From Voacanga thouarsii (lineage: Eukaryota; Streptophyta; Magnoliopsida; Gentianales; Apocynaceae), in the NCBI GenBank assembly GCA_026120185.1, contig JANUWF010002022.1, positions 1,534,001-1,598,000 on the forward strand: DNA of 64,000 nucleotides, written 5' to 3'. The position numbers were made by a program, and so were the translations under genes. The notes below the pieces were generated by a model. The model did no database searches. It saw only the letters and a list, made by a program, of their open reading frames with translations, and had not been told where the DNA came from. This document shows positions 26,033 to 38,410 of this stretch, one piece after another (the stretch's first letter is position 1; each line of letters begins with the position of its first letter).

Positions 26033-27622
26033 TGTTGGGTGTGTGTTCGTGCACTGTACATCCAATATAGATGTGCAAAGAAATAGGTCTAAACTCAATC
26101 AAGTTTTAAAAATAAAATTCTAATTGACTCAAATACACATACACACACATATACAATTGGGCAAGTATACCCATCATGTAGTCTAGAGTCTAGATGGTAT
26201 GTATCGAAGGTCCTCGAGAACTAGGTAATTTACCCCTACTTCTACTTGAATTATATTGTTCAATTAATCAAAACAAGGATTAAGCTAATTAATCAATAAC
26301 TACACAAGAGTACCACACAAAGATATCAACCTAATTTACAAGGTTGAGTAAAAAAGATTACAAGGCACAATTTGAATATGAAAATAAGATTAGCCGTGTA
26401 ATAAAAGAAAATTACCCGACAATTACTCAAAAAAAGAACAACATTTGGCCAATTGAATTCAAACTCAAACATTAGCAAGACTTCCAAAATAGAGTAAAAC
26501 CTACACTCTCTTAAGTAGTGAATTCACTACCCTAGGATCCAACCCATGGATATCCCTATCTCACAAATTAGCATGCATAATAATCATAGACATCTCAATA
26601 AGCCAAAGAGCCCTAGAACCCCTATCTCTAGGTGATCCAAAAACTTCATCTACTACAAAGTTTTCAATCCCCCAAATCCTTTCTCAAGTTCATTAAGGGA
26701 CTGACAAAGCTATTAGATTAACATCAAAGGGAACCCATCTCATACATCCTTTCACAAGTTCAATACAAGAGAATTGCCCAAATCAATTAAATCCAATCAA
26801 TCAAACATAAGTAATAGATTAGTCAAAATATATATCAATTAACCAAACAATCATCCAATACAAGAGTAAAATAGAGTGCAACCCTTTAATTACAATTTAA
26901 TTCTACTCAACTCAACATCTACAAAATTAAATCACAAAGGGAAAGGAAGAAAACTCTTGTACAAGGTTCTTCCCCTACTTTGCAATTCTCTTTATGGAGC
27001 TCTTTCACTCTTCAAATCCCACATTGATCTTCTATTCTCTCATTTTCATTGTGCTTCTAAGGGGTTCTCTGATGAAATTTATGGGTGGCTTTCTCTGGGC
27101 TCTTGTAAGAATGAACGATTCATAGTTTTTCCAATGAAAAGCCCTAAATGCACTGAGCAAAGCCGAATCTGCGATATCTCACGGTGTCATGGATGTAGAT
27201 AGGAAAGGCGTTGTGCATGCTCTGATCCTCTAAATTTAGCTTAAAATGACGTCGTGGCAGTTATTGTTGCTATGTATTGGATTGTTAAACGGTGGTGTGA
27301 AGGTCACAGGGCACAACGCCGTGGAGCTTCTGATATTCACAGTTTCTGAATTCTAATGATGCATGGTGATGTGTATTCCAACTCGCACAACACGGTGATC
27401 ACCCAGAAGATCAATCTCTAAATTTCGGCTGATGCACGGCGGAGTGTATATTATTACCGATAGGGCCTAGTGTTTTCTCCTTGAATTTTATTTTAACTTT
27501 AATTCTTTTGATCTACATCAACCAAAGAGAAAATTAGGAGAGATAAGTAGTAGTCTATGAAGAAAATTACAGAATTTAAGCTCAAATTCTATATAAAATT
27601 TGCATGAAATAACCAAATATCA
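26033..27622 (-). repeat. 5' LTR of E1
   Basis: About 1590 bp, starting TGATATTTGG and ending CACCCAACA on the minus strand, matching 19461-21076 along its length (shared blocks near CCCTAGAACCCC, TCTTGTACAAGG and TGATGCACGG). Confidence 0.9.
27175..27455. repeat. Palindrome island in E1 5' LTR
   Basis: Counterpart of the island at 20605-20905, with units such as GGGCACAACGCCGTGGAG near 27310 and GATGCACGGCGGAGTG near 27430. Individual units have mutated independently of the other LTR. Confidence 0.7.
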
Positions 27623-27779
27623 GTGGTTTGATAGAATACAATTTTGACATGTTTATTGACAAGAAAATGTTATAGTAGATAGCTTAGCCAAATTGGTTTA
27701 ATCACAGAATTATTTTTTAATCTTTCAAGGCTTTGATTTGTTGCCTGCAAGTATTAGAGCTTTGTATTTGCTAGATAGG

Positions 27780-29322
27780 TGATGTGTTTGGACATGGGTA
27801 TAAAAATCATACAAAAACTAAGCACATTCCCAATCAAGTTTACATTAAAACGTTAACCACAAATCACACATATGAGCAAGCATACTCATCATTAACCGAG
27901 CATAGGATTCAAACGAGTGTCGATCCTCCAGAAATAAGTAGACATTAATCACCTTTCTTTCATTATTTAACTGACTTGATAAAGTGAAAAATAAATAAAA
28001 TTAAAAAATAAAATAAAAATAAAAATATATACATGTTAAGGATGTAGGTTTATGTAACTCAAGCCATTGGTTAGACAAACATGATCTTGAAGTATCCAAC
28101 CCTTATCGTAACTAATTATTCCCTTGGCATCATAAAGGATTAAAGTAGATTCACTTCGATGGTCAATCCATGAAATCACTATCTTCTAAATAAATTAGAA
28201 TCACTTGGTCCGTATCAACCAATTCATCCAAAAGACGCATTAAACACAATCCTTAATTAAATTCCCTTGGTCTCGGCAAATTTAAAGTATGAAATTAATC
28301 AATGAACCCTTGGTCTCAGAAGACATCAATTAACCTTCAATTACCAGTTCTTAAGCAATTAACCCCCTTTGGTCCAGCAAGTCAATAGCCAACAGAATAT
28401 GAAATTAATAAATCAAAACTACCCTCAACCCCCTTTGGTCCAACAAGTCAATGGATAGAAACAACCAACTAATCTCGTAATAAGCACAAGTAATTGAATA
28501 CCAAGAATAATAACCAATTAATCAAGAGATCAAACAACTCTAGAAATCATGAATATCTAAACAACGTTGAATTATAATAAAATAATTAACGTATCATTGT
28601 TAAGAAAAAGAAAACAAAGTAAAAGAAAGCACTTATAGACAAGTCTCCTTCTTTTTCTTTTGAAGACCTTCTTGCACAACCTTTCTTAAATTGAAGAATT
28701 CCTCATTTGGTTGGGTTATTTTCTATGATGATCAAGGAATTCTCATATTTTTCCTTGTGTTTTTATCTGTTTATAGGATTAGGAAGTGCCTAAACTCGTA
28801 GGTACTAAGTTCTTGGCTGAGTAGAAGTTGGAAGATACTAAAACTCCTCAGATTACCAAAAATGCGTAGAAAAATCACTCCACCGCCTTTACTCCAGGGC
28901 ACAGCCGATGCCACCTTGGCTCTCGGAGCTGGCGTCGGTTGTGTTCTGCTTCTCTACTCGTTCACCGATTTTTCTTCGAATTTTGAACAATGAGTTCCAG
29001 AATGCAGTCGGCGTCAGTTCCAGCTTCACAACTGGTGCCACCTTGGTTCTGTTATGCTCTGTTTCAACAATTTTTTGGTCGCTTCGAATTTCGTTTCAAC
29101 AGTGCACGGCCGGCGCCGGTTCTAGGGCTCTAGCCGGTACCGCCTCTCCTCTGGTTTGCTATATTTTTGCTTCGTTTTACCCTAAAAATCTAAAATAAAG
29201 AACAAAATACCTTTCCAAGGGTAAAATCTCAAATATGAAGGAATATAACTAGTTATTGAATAAAATGCTTCATAAAAACCCTTAAATAACTAAGAAATAT
29301 ATGACTAATTTAGCCCCTATCA
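27780..29322 (-). mobile_element. Solo LTR of the E2-related family
   Basis: Begins TGATGTG and ends GCCCCTATCA (TG..CA), 1543 bp, flanked by a perfect 5-bp ATAGG at 27775-27779 and 29323-29327. It aligns in layout with the tandem LTRs at 50308-53351 (CACATATGAGCAAG near 27867, repeated ACCAAT/AATTAA blocks, TTTAGCCCCTATC at the end). No internal region follows on either side, so it is a solo LTR left by LTR-LTR recombination. Confidence 0.85.
28880..29150. repeat. Palindrome island in the solo LTR
   Basis: GC-rich units centred on GGCGCC or close variants, with arms AGCC/GGTT rather than the arms seen in E1: GAGCTGGCGTCGGTTG near 28927, AACTGGTGCCACC near 29030, GGCCGGCGCCGGTTC near 29108, TAGCCGGTACCGCC near 29130. 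It lies directly upstream (minus orientation) of the TATA-like region near 28770. Confidence 0.65.
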
Positions 29323-29327
29323 ATAGG

Positions 29328-30145
29328 TAAGGGATACCTTCTCATAGAAATTGTACTTGTTAAACGGAGGTTTGGTTCGTGCCCCCTTCCATGTATTGTT
29401 TCTTTTTTCTAATAAACAGGTAAGAGTCTGTCAAACCCCTACCATCTTAGGTGGATTAGGGAAGAGAGCTAGTCAAGATAATTTGTTAAGTAGTCAAAAT
29501 AATTACAATCTTAGGTTAACCAAGACCTCTAATTGATCAAAAGTTAAAATGAGTTAGTGATATAGTTTAAATGTTTAAAGAGTTATTTTCTCTTTCTAAA
29601 ATAATGAAAATGACATTTATTTATATACAATATATTAATTAAATTATAACAAGTCAATTACCATACATAAAAGCAAGTAGTCATATTAATAATTACATAT
29701 TCTTCATATTATTCCAACAACTACTCTTAAAACTCATATAAGACTTAAATAAGATAATCATATAGCAAATTCAATTAAGTCATAAGGTAAAATTAATTAT
29801 TTTAATTTTCTAAGGTGAAATTATAGGGGTATTACATCGACACTCAACCGAATTAATATAATTTTGCAAGGATAGGGATTTGCAACGCTTAATGGATCGA
29901 ATTCTAAAACTAATTACTATATGAGAATTGCATCTATAATAAATTTCATAATTTGATTTGAAAGCATACTCCTAAGATAGGTCGGTTTCTTAATTAGACT
30001 TGGATGTTTTTATTTTTTTAGTCTCTTTATTCTTGCATATGTTTTAGATAAGGTATTTTCCTATTTGTTTTCTTATATTATTCACAACATCATAAGCCTT
30101 CTTTTGATTATTCAAGAGTTTATTCATAGGATTATGACAAAAAGA
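29328..30145. other. No recognised feature
   Basis: AT-rich DNA with short unrelated open frames. A TAGGGGTATTACAT near 29825 resembles the end motif of the long LTR family, but the flanks do not support a copy. It continues the sequence left of the solo LTR (27623-27774), since the target duplication joins the two. Confidence 0.5.
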
Positions 30146-31060
30146 CACTATAGGAAAATTCGCAATTTGCGATGGCTACATTGTCGTCGCTATTTATGAC
30201 AACTTATAGTGATACCAATGCAATAAGGTTGATAGTTGACCAAGACCGTCACAATACTCTTGCAAATTATGAAGGATTTGTGATGGTAGAACAAGTCGTT
30301 GCGAATGCATCGCAAAAATCCTCACAATTAGCGAGGATTTTGCGACAGCATGCAAAACCCTCACTAATTGCGAGGATGCCATCGCAAAACCCTTACTAAT
30401 TAGCGATGACTATTGGTAATTATAGTTTAATACTCAATAGTTTGCAAAAGCTGTCGCTAAAGATTTACCGATGACCACCTGAAATTCGAAAATAAATTTA
30501 ACTTTTTAGGATTTGCCAAGGTGTTGTTGCTAAACCGTTGCTATTTTGCATTGACACTTGGTAACTATACATTAACATTAAATAATTACTCATTTTCTTT
30601 GCTAAACCATCACTAATTAGCGATGATTTCGTGACGACAGCAAAAAAAATTAAAAAAAAACTATTTTTTTAGGTTTTTCCCTATATGCCGGCGCTAAACC
30701 GTTGCTAATTCACGATGGTTTAGTAATTGCTATCTAAACTTTTTTTTAAAAAAAAAATATTAATTTTTAGGATTGGTTAAATCGCCATTGCAAAATCCTC
30801 ACTAAATAGTGACAATTTAATGATGACTGCTGAGAATTATAATTTAATACTAAATAATTTGTAAAAGCCATCACAAAACCCTCACTAATTAGTGACAACC
30901 ATCTAAAATTCAAAAATAAATTTAATTTTTTAGTATTTGTCAATGTGCCATTGCAAAACCCTCCACATCAAAAAAATAGGGATTTTGCGATGGCTTTTAG
31001 CCGTCGCCAATTTGCAAGAGTTTTGTGATGGCAAGAAATGAAAGGACAACTAAAAGACCG
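30146..31060. mobile_element. CACTA-like terminal region with subterminal repeats
   Basis: Starts CACTATAGGAAAATTCGC at 30146, a typical CACTA-type terminus, and is followed by many copies in both orientations of a short motif of the kind CCGTCGCTAATTAGCGATGG (near 30170, 30310, 30370, 30460, 30620, 30690, 30790, 30870, 30960, 31000). Dense short subterminal repeats are where the transposase binds in this superfamily. No matching right end is found, so the element is truncated or disrupted after about 31060. No transposase is visible. Confidence 0.6.
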
Positions 31061-31240
31061 TCGAAAAATTAAATAAGCAGTGGAAAACAACAAATTAAAA
31101 TTGTTTTCAAGCCAAAGTATAGGAGTACTTAATTGTAGAGTGTTTTATTTTAATAACCATAGTTTGATATGGATTCGACGGTGCTTCCTAAAAAGGAACG
31201 TCTACTTGTTCCACGGACACACCAGCTAACCATCGGCTCC
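31061..31240. other. Unassigned AT-rich spacer
   Basis: Joins the CACTA-like terminus to the array of about 490-bp units. Nothing recognised. Confidence 0.4.
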
Positions 31241-33190
31241 TTCGCATAAAACACTTACCACATTTGCTAGCTCTTGACCTTCTAGAGTATTCTCCAACCA
31301 CTATTGAGATCAAATAATAATTTTTGTATTTCTTTATCTCCTTTTTGAAACACTACCTTACTATTTATAAACTCTGATAATATTCATATGTTAATTGTAT
31401 TAATGAAATAAATTATACATGTAATAACGAGTAACAAAATATTTATGTTACTTATTTTGAAATATTTGTATGAGCCTTTTTAGTTTAATTTAACGTATAA
31501 TGATTGAGAATATATAAAAAAATGTATTAGGCAAAATAGAGATGAAAAGATTGTTGAATAATTTTTTATATACTAAGTTCCGTCGCAAATCCGTAGCAAT
31601 TTGTCACATAATAGCCACAGAAGAATAAATTTCTCAATACTTCTATGGCTAATCCTTGGCAGTCTACGAGGGATCTGCCACGAAATTATTCTTCCGATAT
31701 TTTTTTGCCTATTCTTTTATTATATTGATTCAAATTCAATACCATTTGAGAAAAAATATGAATTTTTGTATTCCTTTATCTCCTTTTTGAAACACAACCT
31801 TATTATTGATAGATTTCGATAATATTCATATGTTACTTGTATTAATGAAATAAGTTATACGTGTAACAATTGGTGGTAAAATAGGCACATTACTTATTTT
31901 GAAATATTTTTATGAGTTTTTTAAGTTTATTTTAATGTATTATGACTGATAATATATCAAAAAGTATGTTAGGCACAATGGAAATAAAAAGAATGTGTGT
32001 TAAAATTTTATTTACTACTTCTCTCGCAAATCCGTGGCTAGTTGCCATGGAATTGCCACAAAAATTGGTAAATTACATTGATTCCGTGGCATATCCGTAG
32101 CAATCTGCCACAGAAGAATAAATTCCCCAATCATTCCATGTCTAATCCGTGGCAGTCTATGAGGTATCTGCCACAGATTTATTCTTCTGATATTTTTTTG
32201 CACATTCTTTTATTATATTAATTCAAATTGAATACCATCTGAGAACAAATGTGAATTTTTGTATTCTTTTATCTCCTTTTTGAAACATTATCTTATTGTT
32301 TTTAGATTTCGATAACATTCATATGTTACTTGTATTAATGAAGAAAGTTATACGTGTAACAATTGGTAGTAAAATAGGTATGTTACTTATTTTGAAATAT
32401 TTTTAGGAGCTTTTTAAATTTAATTTAATGTATTATGACTGATAATATATCAAAAAGTATGTTAGGCAAAATGGAAATAAAAAGAATGTGTGTTAAATTT
32501 TTATTTAATACTTCCCTCACAAATTAGTGGCTAGTTTCCACGGAATTGGTAAATTACACTCATTACGTGGCAAATCCGTAGCAATCTGCCACAAAATTGC
32601 CACAGAAGAATAAATTCCGCAATTCTTCCGTGGCTAAACCGTGGCAGTCTGCGAGGGATTTGCCATGGAATTATACTTTCGATATTTTTTTACCTATTGT
32701 TTTATTCTATTAATTCAAATTCAATACCATTTTGAGAACAAATATGAATTTTTGTATTCTTTTATCTCTGTTTTGAAATACTACCTTACTGTTTATAGAT
32801 CTTGATAATATTCATATGCTATTTGTATTAATGAAATAAGTTATATGTGTAACAATTGGTAATAAAATAGGCATGGTACTTATTTTGAAATATTTTTATG
32901 AGCTTTTTAAGTTTAATTAAATGTATTATGAGTGATAATATATCAAAAAGTATATTAGGCAAAATGGAAATAAAAAGAATGTGCGTTAAATTTTTATCTA
33001 CTACTTCCCTTGCAAATCTGTGGCTGGTTGCCCCGAAATTGGCATAGAATTGGTAAATTACACTGATTCTGTGGCAAATCCGTAGCAATCTGCCACGAAA
33101 TTGCCATGGAAGAATAAATTCCTCATTTCTTCTATAGCTAATCCGTGGCAGTCTGCGAGGGATTTGCCACCGAATTGCCACATATACTAA
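31241..33190. repeat. Tandem array of ~490-bp units (about 4)
   Basis: The anchor TTTTTGTATTCTTTTATCTCC recurs near 31322, 31765, 32258 and 32750, giving periods of about 440, 490 and 490. Each unit also carries GTGGCAAATCCGTAGCAATC, GCCACAGAAGAATAAATTCC, CTAATCCGTGGCAGTCTGCG, AGGGATTTGCCAC, and TCATATGTTACTTGTATTAA. The first unit lacks the GTGGCAA part and the last stops at CACCGAATTGCCACA near 33183. The GTGGCAA/TTGCCAC motifs occur in both orientations within a unit. Reverse-strand open frames are by-products. Confidence 0.85.
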
Positions 33191-36100
33191 AATGACGTCG
33201 TTTTGATATTATTAGGCAAAAATCTCATCTGTCTTGCCCATTCCATACTTAGGTGAAAATCCTCTTCCTAGGGATTATTTTCAGGTTCTCTCCCATTTCT
33301 CAATATCGGCTACTGCTTTCACTCTCCCCTGCCTACTGTCTTCAGCTCTCATTTCCACATGTTGTCTTTTTCCTCCTTGAAATTGGTCAGCCGATGTTGC
33401 AACTAGTGTTTTGACCGACTGAAGTACAAACAAACCATATTGTGCCTACTTCTCTAGTAGCATCAATTTCTTTCCTTTCCCTTTGAATTCCCAACTTTTT
33501 GCTAACACCATAGCCTTCATTTGCGGTGAATCTCCCAAATCAAGCCCAAAAATTAAGCTTCTTAGTTTGCTCCTAGTTAGCATTCCCTTCCTATCTAGTT
33601 ACTATATCTTTCACCCCCCCCATCAATTGTTGTTGTTAAGTAGTAGGACCTTGAAGTTCCAATCGGTAATGGCAGTGAAGTGGCGAGTTATTTAGCTCAC
33701 AGACTAAGTTCTTTAGGTACTATTTTTGCACCTCTGTAATTAAAATTGAAGGAAAGATATTTTAGAATATGTATTGCACATCTTGTTAGAATCACACAAT
33801 GTAATTTCAGTATGTTTGTGGGTACTCTATTACGGTATAGAGAAAATAGGGCTTCTTGAGCCTAAGATTGAATTTTGTGTACTAGGTTGGGAATGTTTTG
33901 ATACATGCATTTTGTTGGAGTTTGTTAGGACTGATGCTTAGCCGTTTCAAAATGCTTCCCATTAAAGATAGGAATTGGCCACCCATTTTTGTTTTAGTCA
34001 TTTGAATTTCTTACTATTAAGTAGCATATATTCCTCTACTAATGTAAATTATACATATAAGGTGTACTGGTTTTATTTAGTAGACATCCATTCAGATACT
34101 ATGGCTCTATTTTGTTCGTGGATTTTACTTAGATTTTAGTATGGAGCTAATGTCATATGTGGTGTCTATGACTAAAAATTTATGAGTTTTCTTCTTGAAA
34201 GATTGGCTAAATTCCAAGTTTTTATTGTTGGTTATCTATATTGGGATTAATTTTGGTAAAGAAGAAAATGTGGTGAAAGATACTCACTGATTTTCAAAAT
34301 GAATGTGCATATCACTAGACAAGAAGAAAGGGTAATGATACTTCAAACAGAAAGTGTGAAACCTCTCAGCCACTTTCTTTGTGACTTGTATTAGTTTTGA
34401 AAATAGAATAAATAGTTTAAGTTTATATACTTTTCCATTCAAGGAAAGCGGACTTTGAATGAATGGAATCCACCTTAGCTCCATCTTTAGGCTCCAATTA
34501 TCCAGCTCCAGCTTTATTACAAGAAACCAGAAGAAGTGGGACTTCATTTTGCATGGACAAGAAAAGAAAGGTGGTTTTGAAATGTAATAGTTGAGTAAAA
34601 TAAAGTTAGAGAATTCATAATACTTAATGAATGAGTAGCCAATGCTTTCCCCTTTTTGAGTAGGTTATTATTGATGGCTTCTTCTGTTTCACATCAATCT
34701 TTGATCTCTCTTTTTTTGCTGCTTTCTCTTCCTCACACTAGCTAATTAACCTTTGCATGCTTCTTCTTAGCTAACCTATCACCTAGAGTAAGTTTTGCCA
34801 TGTTGACCAACATGCTATCTTTCTTCCTTTATCAGATCCTCCCCATATTGTATCTTTTTGGCTAATTTACACATCAAGAGCTTTCTAACTACCTACTCTT
34901 TAACCAATGCAGAATCACAGAAACTACAAACAGAAGATTATATGCTTCTTTTAGGTATGAATCATTCTTCTAAACTCACGATGGCTCATTGCTAAAGAAT
35001 AATGCATTTTGGTTTCATTGTCTTGGGAAAACCTTATAAGTTTTACCAAAAAAATGTAATTTTTTTTTCAGTTTGTGGACTAGGATGATTGTTAGATTGT
35101 GCCCCTTAAATTGTTCTAAGGACTTCTAATGAAAATATGAGTTTTCTTTTTGTGTATTAGCTATAGTTTGCTTTCTTCAGTAAAATGAATGGTTCAAGTA
35201 GCAAGGGCATCATTCTTTTAACTAGGCAACAGGTTAGAATAGGAATCCAAATATCATTGGGGGTTTCATAGTGACTTAGAAAAGATGGGATATAGTATGT
35301 CTTTGATGTTTTTGTTACAAGTATTATTGGAAGATTAAAAATTTATGCTTGAAATTAGATTACAAAACTACGAAGCACTAGAAATCATGAAGAAAGGGGC
35401 AAGGAAAAGATTTTGTTAGTTTACTTAGATTATTTGTGGGGTTGCGATGGAAGGTAAGAAGGACCAGTTTTCTTCATGAGGTTCACAACTTTAGACTGTT
35501 AAACATTGAAAGCGAAAAGTAAATCTAGAGCATAATTGCTCCAATAGGACAATAAGGCAAAATGATTGGGGTTTTTTCGTGATAGTTCTACATAAATACT
35601 CCATGTATTTTACTCTCTTCCATGATAGTGGATCGAAGATTTTGCTTGAAATATCCAGTCAAATATAAGTTTCCATTTCACAATATTACTTTTCGTTAAT
35701 CAAGTACAACCTGCTATAAAATATGAGAAGTTAAGCCGGCAATCTGTTGATATTGTGGTGAAGGGCTACCTTTTGTCCATTTTATGCCAGAAAAAAACTT
35801 TAATTTATTTGATTCCTTACAATCACGAAATATATTTTGTCTGCCTAGAATGTTAACCATGTATGAGAAATCCTTTTGGTGAAGTTTTGTTTATTAGGTA
35901 CTACCTTACGAACTTAAAATAGGATCCTTGTAGGTAATCAATAATTTGGCTAATTGGAATAGCAAACTTGAGATGCTCACAAATGCTGCTATAAGAAAGT
36001 TAATAGTTAATACCTGATTTTTCAAAATGTAATTTTCAAGAGACTACTTTTGAAAGTGATCCAAACTGAAGCTAAATTTTGCACACATCCGTTGACCACA

Positions 36101-37595
36101 TTTCTAGTAATACATCTCAACTTGTTAGGTTACATTGTGATTATGGATGCTGCTGTGTCTTCAAGGAAAAATTCCACTTGATCATTTTTCTATTTATTTT
36201 TCTCCTTTCACCTAATTTTGGCCTTCCTTGTGAATCATTTTGTTTCTGGAAATTTGTGAATACATTGAGTTTTCTTTTCAGCCTTCTGTTTTTTCCCTAC
36301 AATTGCTGCAATCAACATCATTGCTAAATTAAGAATTGTGAAGAAAATGGAATTCCTGTCCTTTTCTTGGAATATTGTCTACTATCTTTAACATGAAATT
36401 TGAGACGTTGGGCCATTTTCCCTTAATCTTCTTTTACAAGAGTTAAAGCAGCTTTTCTTCTTTATAAACTCCGTCGTTCAATTAATTAATCACCTTTTAA
36501 TTTCATACTTCATAAAGGTATGTTAGTTTCTAGACTGAATGGCTAATATAGGACAACGGTGATAATGTGTTCATTCTCAATCGAATTTACGTTAGTATGC
36601 ACAATGTAGATTCATTTGATATCTGGCTCATGTTGTTCTTCAAAGTTAACTAGGTACTAAACTTCTTTTTAACCAAAGTTTAGAACAATTGCTCAATGAA
36701 CTACTTGGGTGATATCGCCAATCACTTTAAAAGATGATTCCATTATTTTCTTTGGAATCATTCTCTGTAAATATCGCATAAGTTGAAGGACTCTTCTTCT
36801 TTGAAACTATAGTTAAATTGTGTAACATGTTATATCACATAAGAATGTTGTGTAACATGTTATATTTATTCAGATTTAGGTTGTTCCAAAAATGGTTGAA
36901 TCTTTTATTTTTTACTGATATTTGGTGCAGTAAGTTCTTCAGAGATTGGCCATGACATTGAAGACTATCTTACACCTCTTGTGGCCTAAAGTTATTGTCA
37001 ATCTTTCCATTGCTTTTAGCCATAAGAACAAGACAAACCTTGAAAGACCCGTCTTTACTTTCTGAATTTTTTGTTTAGGCCTTTTTTTTTTAAAAAAAAA
37101 AATTTATTTCCTTCCAACTGTAAAGGGCAATTAATAGATGAGTGAAATGCATGAATTTATTTTTAGTTTAATAAATTGGTAGGTGCATCATTTAACAATC
37201 AAAAGGTTTAGCTAATGTTCTATTTTAATCAGCTACTGGTGAGCTCATATGCAGTAAGTTTTTGGCAGTTTCACCATATTGTGAAAAAATAAAATTTTGA
37301 AATTGCCATTTGCAACACTGTTAGAAGTGTTGATACAATAATACAAATAAGTTTTTGGCTTCATCATGCCTATGTTAGAAGTGTATATTGTCTTTTCAAA
37401 TTTCTATTTTTCTTGAGGAAATTTGGATCAACTAGGTATTATTTTGCCCTTTGCAACTTCTATTCGGTTTTAATAAAAAATAATGATGAAGAGATGTTGT
37501 CACCCTGGTTGGGTTTTTGCTTTGAATTTAGAGTATCCTTTTCTGCAGTAGACCTAAAAATTTTGCTTCGTTCGATAGCATGTCTTTAGTATGGT
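33191..37595. other. No recognised gene or element (4.4 kb)
   Basis: Ordinary AT-rich sequence with only short unrelated open frames; the longest plus-strand frame (33483-33695) has a hydrophobic stretch but no family resemblance I can name. AAAATGACGTCGTTTT at 33189-33204 is a near-palindrome next to the array end. A short duplication of TTGTGTAACATGTTATAT lies near 36818-36868. This could be intron, untranslated or intergenic DNA of a host locus; I cannot tell which. Confidence 0.5.
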
Positions 37596-37598
37596 AGT
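37596..37598. repeat. Target-site duplication AGT, left
   Basis: AGT directly before CACTACTAG, repeated as AGT at 47890-47892 directly after CTAGTAGTG. Three bases is the standard duplication for CACTA elements. Confidence 0.85.
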
Positions 37599-37612
37599 CA
37601 CTACTAGAAAAA
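37599..37612 (+). repeat. CACTA left terminal inverted repeat
   Basis: CACTACTAGAAAAA; perfect inverse of 47876-47889. Confidence 0.93.
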
Positions 37613-37614
37613 TG

Positions 37615-38335
37615 CAATATACCAACTAACCATTACCAACTGACTGCTGCAGTTAGAAATTACTAACCGATTACCAACTAAAATGAAAATTGAGAAATTT
37701 TAAAACTTTTCCAACCACTTACCAACAACATAATCGGTTAGTAAATAGTTGGTTGGTAATCAATTGGTAATCGATTGGTAATTTGGCGGGAATATATTTA
37801 CCAACCGATTACCAACTGATAACACTCGGTTGGTAATATTATTAGTTGGTAATCGGTTGGTAATTTAATGGAAAAAATTTTACCAACTGATTACCAACCA
37901 AAATATATTGGTTGGTAATATATTCAATTGGTAATTTGGCAGGAAAATATTTACCAATTGATTACCAACCGATAACAATCGGTTGGTAATATATTCAATT
38001 GGTAATTGGTTGATATTTTAATGTAAAAATTTTACCGACCGATTACTAACTAAAATGTATCAGTTGGTAATATATTCAGTTGGTATTTTAATTTAAAAAT
38101 TATACCGACCGATTACTATCTAAAATGTATCGACTGGTAATATATTCAGTTGGTAATCGGTTGGTATTTTAATTTTAAAATTTTACCAACCGATTATTAA
38201 CCAAAATGTATCAGTTGGTAATCGGTTAGTATTTTAATTTAAAAATTTTACTGATCGACTACTAGTTGAAATGTTACGGTTGGTAAACCTAATCAGTTAG
38301 TATTGTAATTTAAATTAAAAAAAAAACTAAAATAT
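37615..38335. repeat. CACTA left subterminal repeat array
   Basis: About twenty or more copies of ACCAACCGATTACCAAC or its reverse, with variants such as GGTTGGTAATCGG and ACCGACCGATTACTAAC, alternating in orientation over 720 bp. They match the motifs at the other end of the element. Confidence 0.92.
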
Positions 38336-38410
38336 ACCACGTGGTAGAATGGTTCGCCATGAGGCGGCCACATGGTGCCACGCTATAAAATCCTTCCATT
38401 TCCTATGCGC

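Larger units (their letters stand above)
19461..27622 (-). mobile_element. LTR retrotransposon E1, gypsy-type gag, no visible pol
   Basis: Two direct repeats of about 1.6 kb (19461-21076 and 26033-27622) enclose 5 kb. On the minus strand the order is 5' LTR (right), primer site TGGTGCCGTTGTCGAG next to it, gag remnant (about 25180-25690), a spacer, a second ORF related to the putative plant transposon protein family (about 22250-23800), two purine tracts and the 3' LTR (left). LTR ends read TG..CA on the minus strand (TGATATTT, CCCAACA). Flanks TCGGT and GTGGT match at only three of five bases, so the target duplication is weak. I see no protease, reverse transcriptase, integrase or RNase H, so it would depend on proteins from elsewhere. 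Confidence 0.85.

Noticed and set aside
28908..29198. 96-codon frame inside the solo LTR
   Set aside because: Lies over the palindrome island of an LTR and has no protein match I can recognise; the same region in the sister LTRs is not open in a related frame.
29825..29840. TAGGGGTATTACAT as the end of another long LTR copy
   Set aside because: Only this short motif matches; the preceding 300 bp do not resemble the terminal domain of copies A, B or D.
31241..33190. Regularly spaced repeats as a CRISPR array; minus-strand repeated ORFs as a gene family
   Set aside because: Units are about 490 bp without short repeat-spacer structure, and the genome is plant; the frames are by-products of the tandem repeat.
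33483..33695. 70-codon frame with a hydrophobic stretch as a small membrane protein gene
   Set aside because: No family resemblance, no gene context, and length within chance for this sequence.
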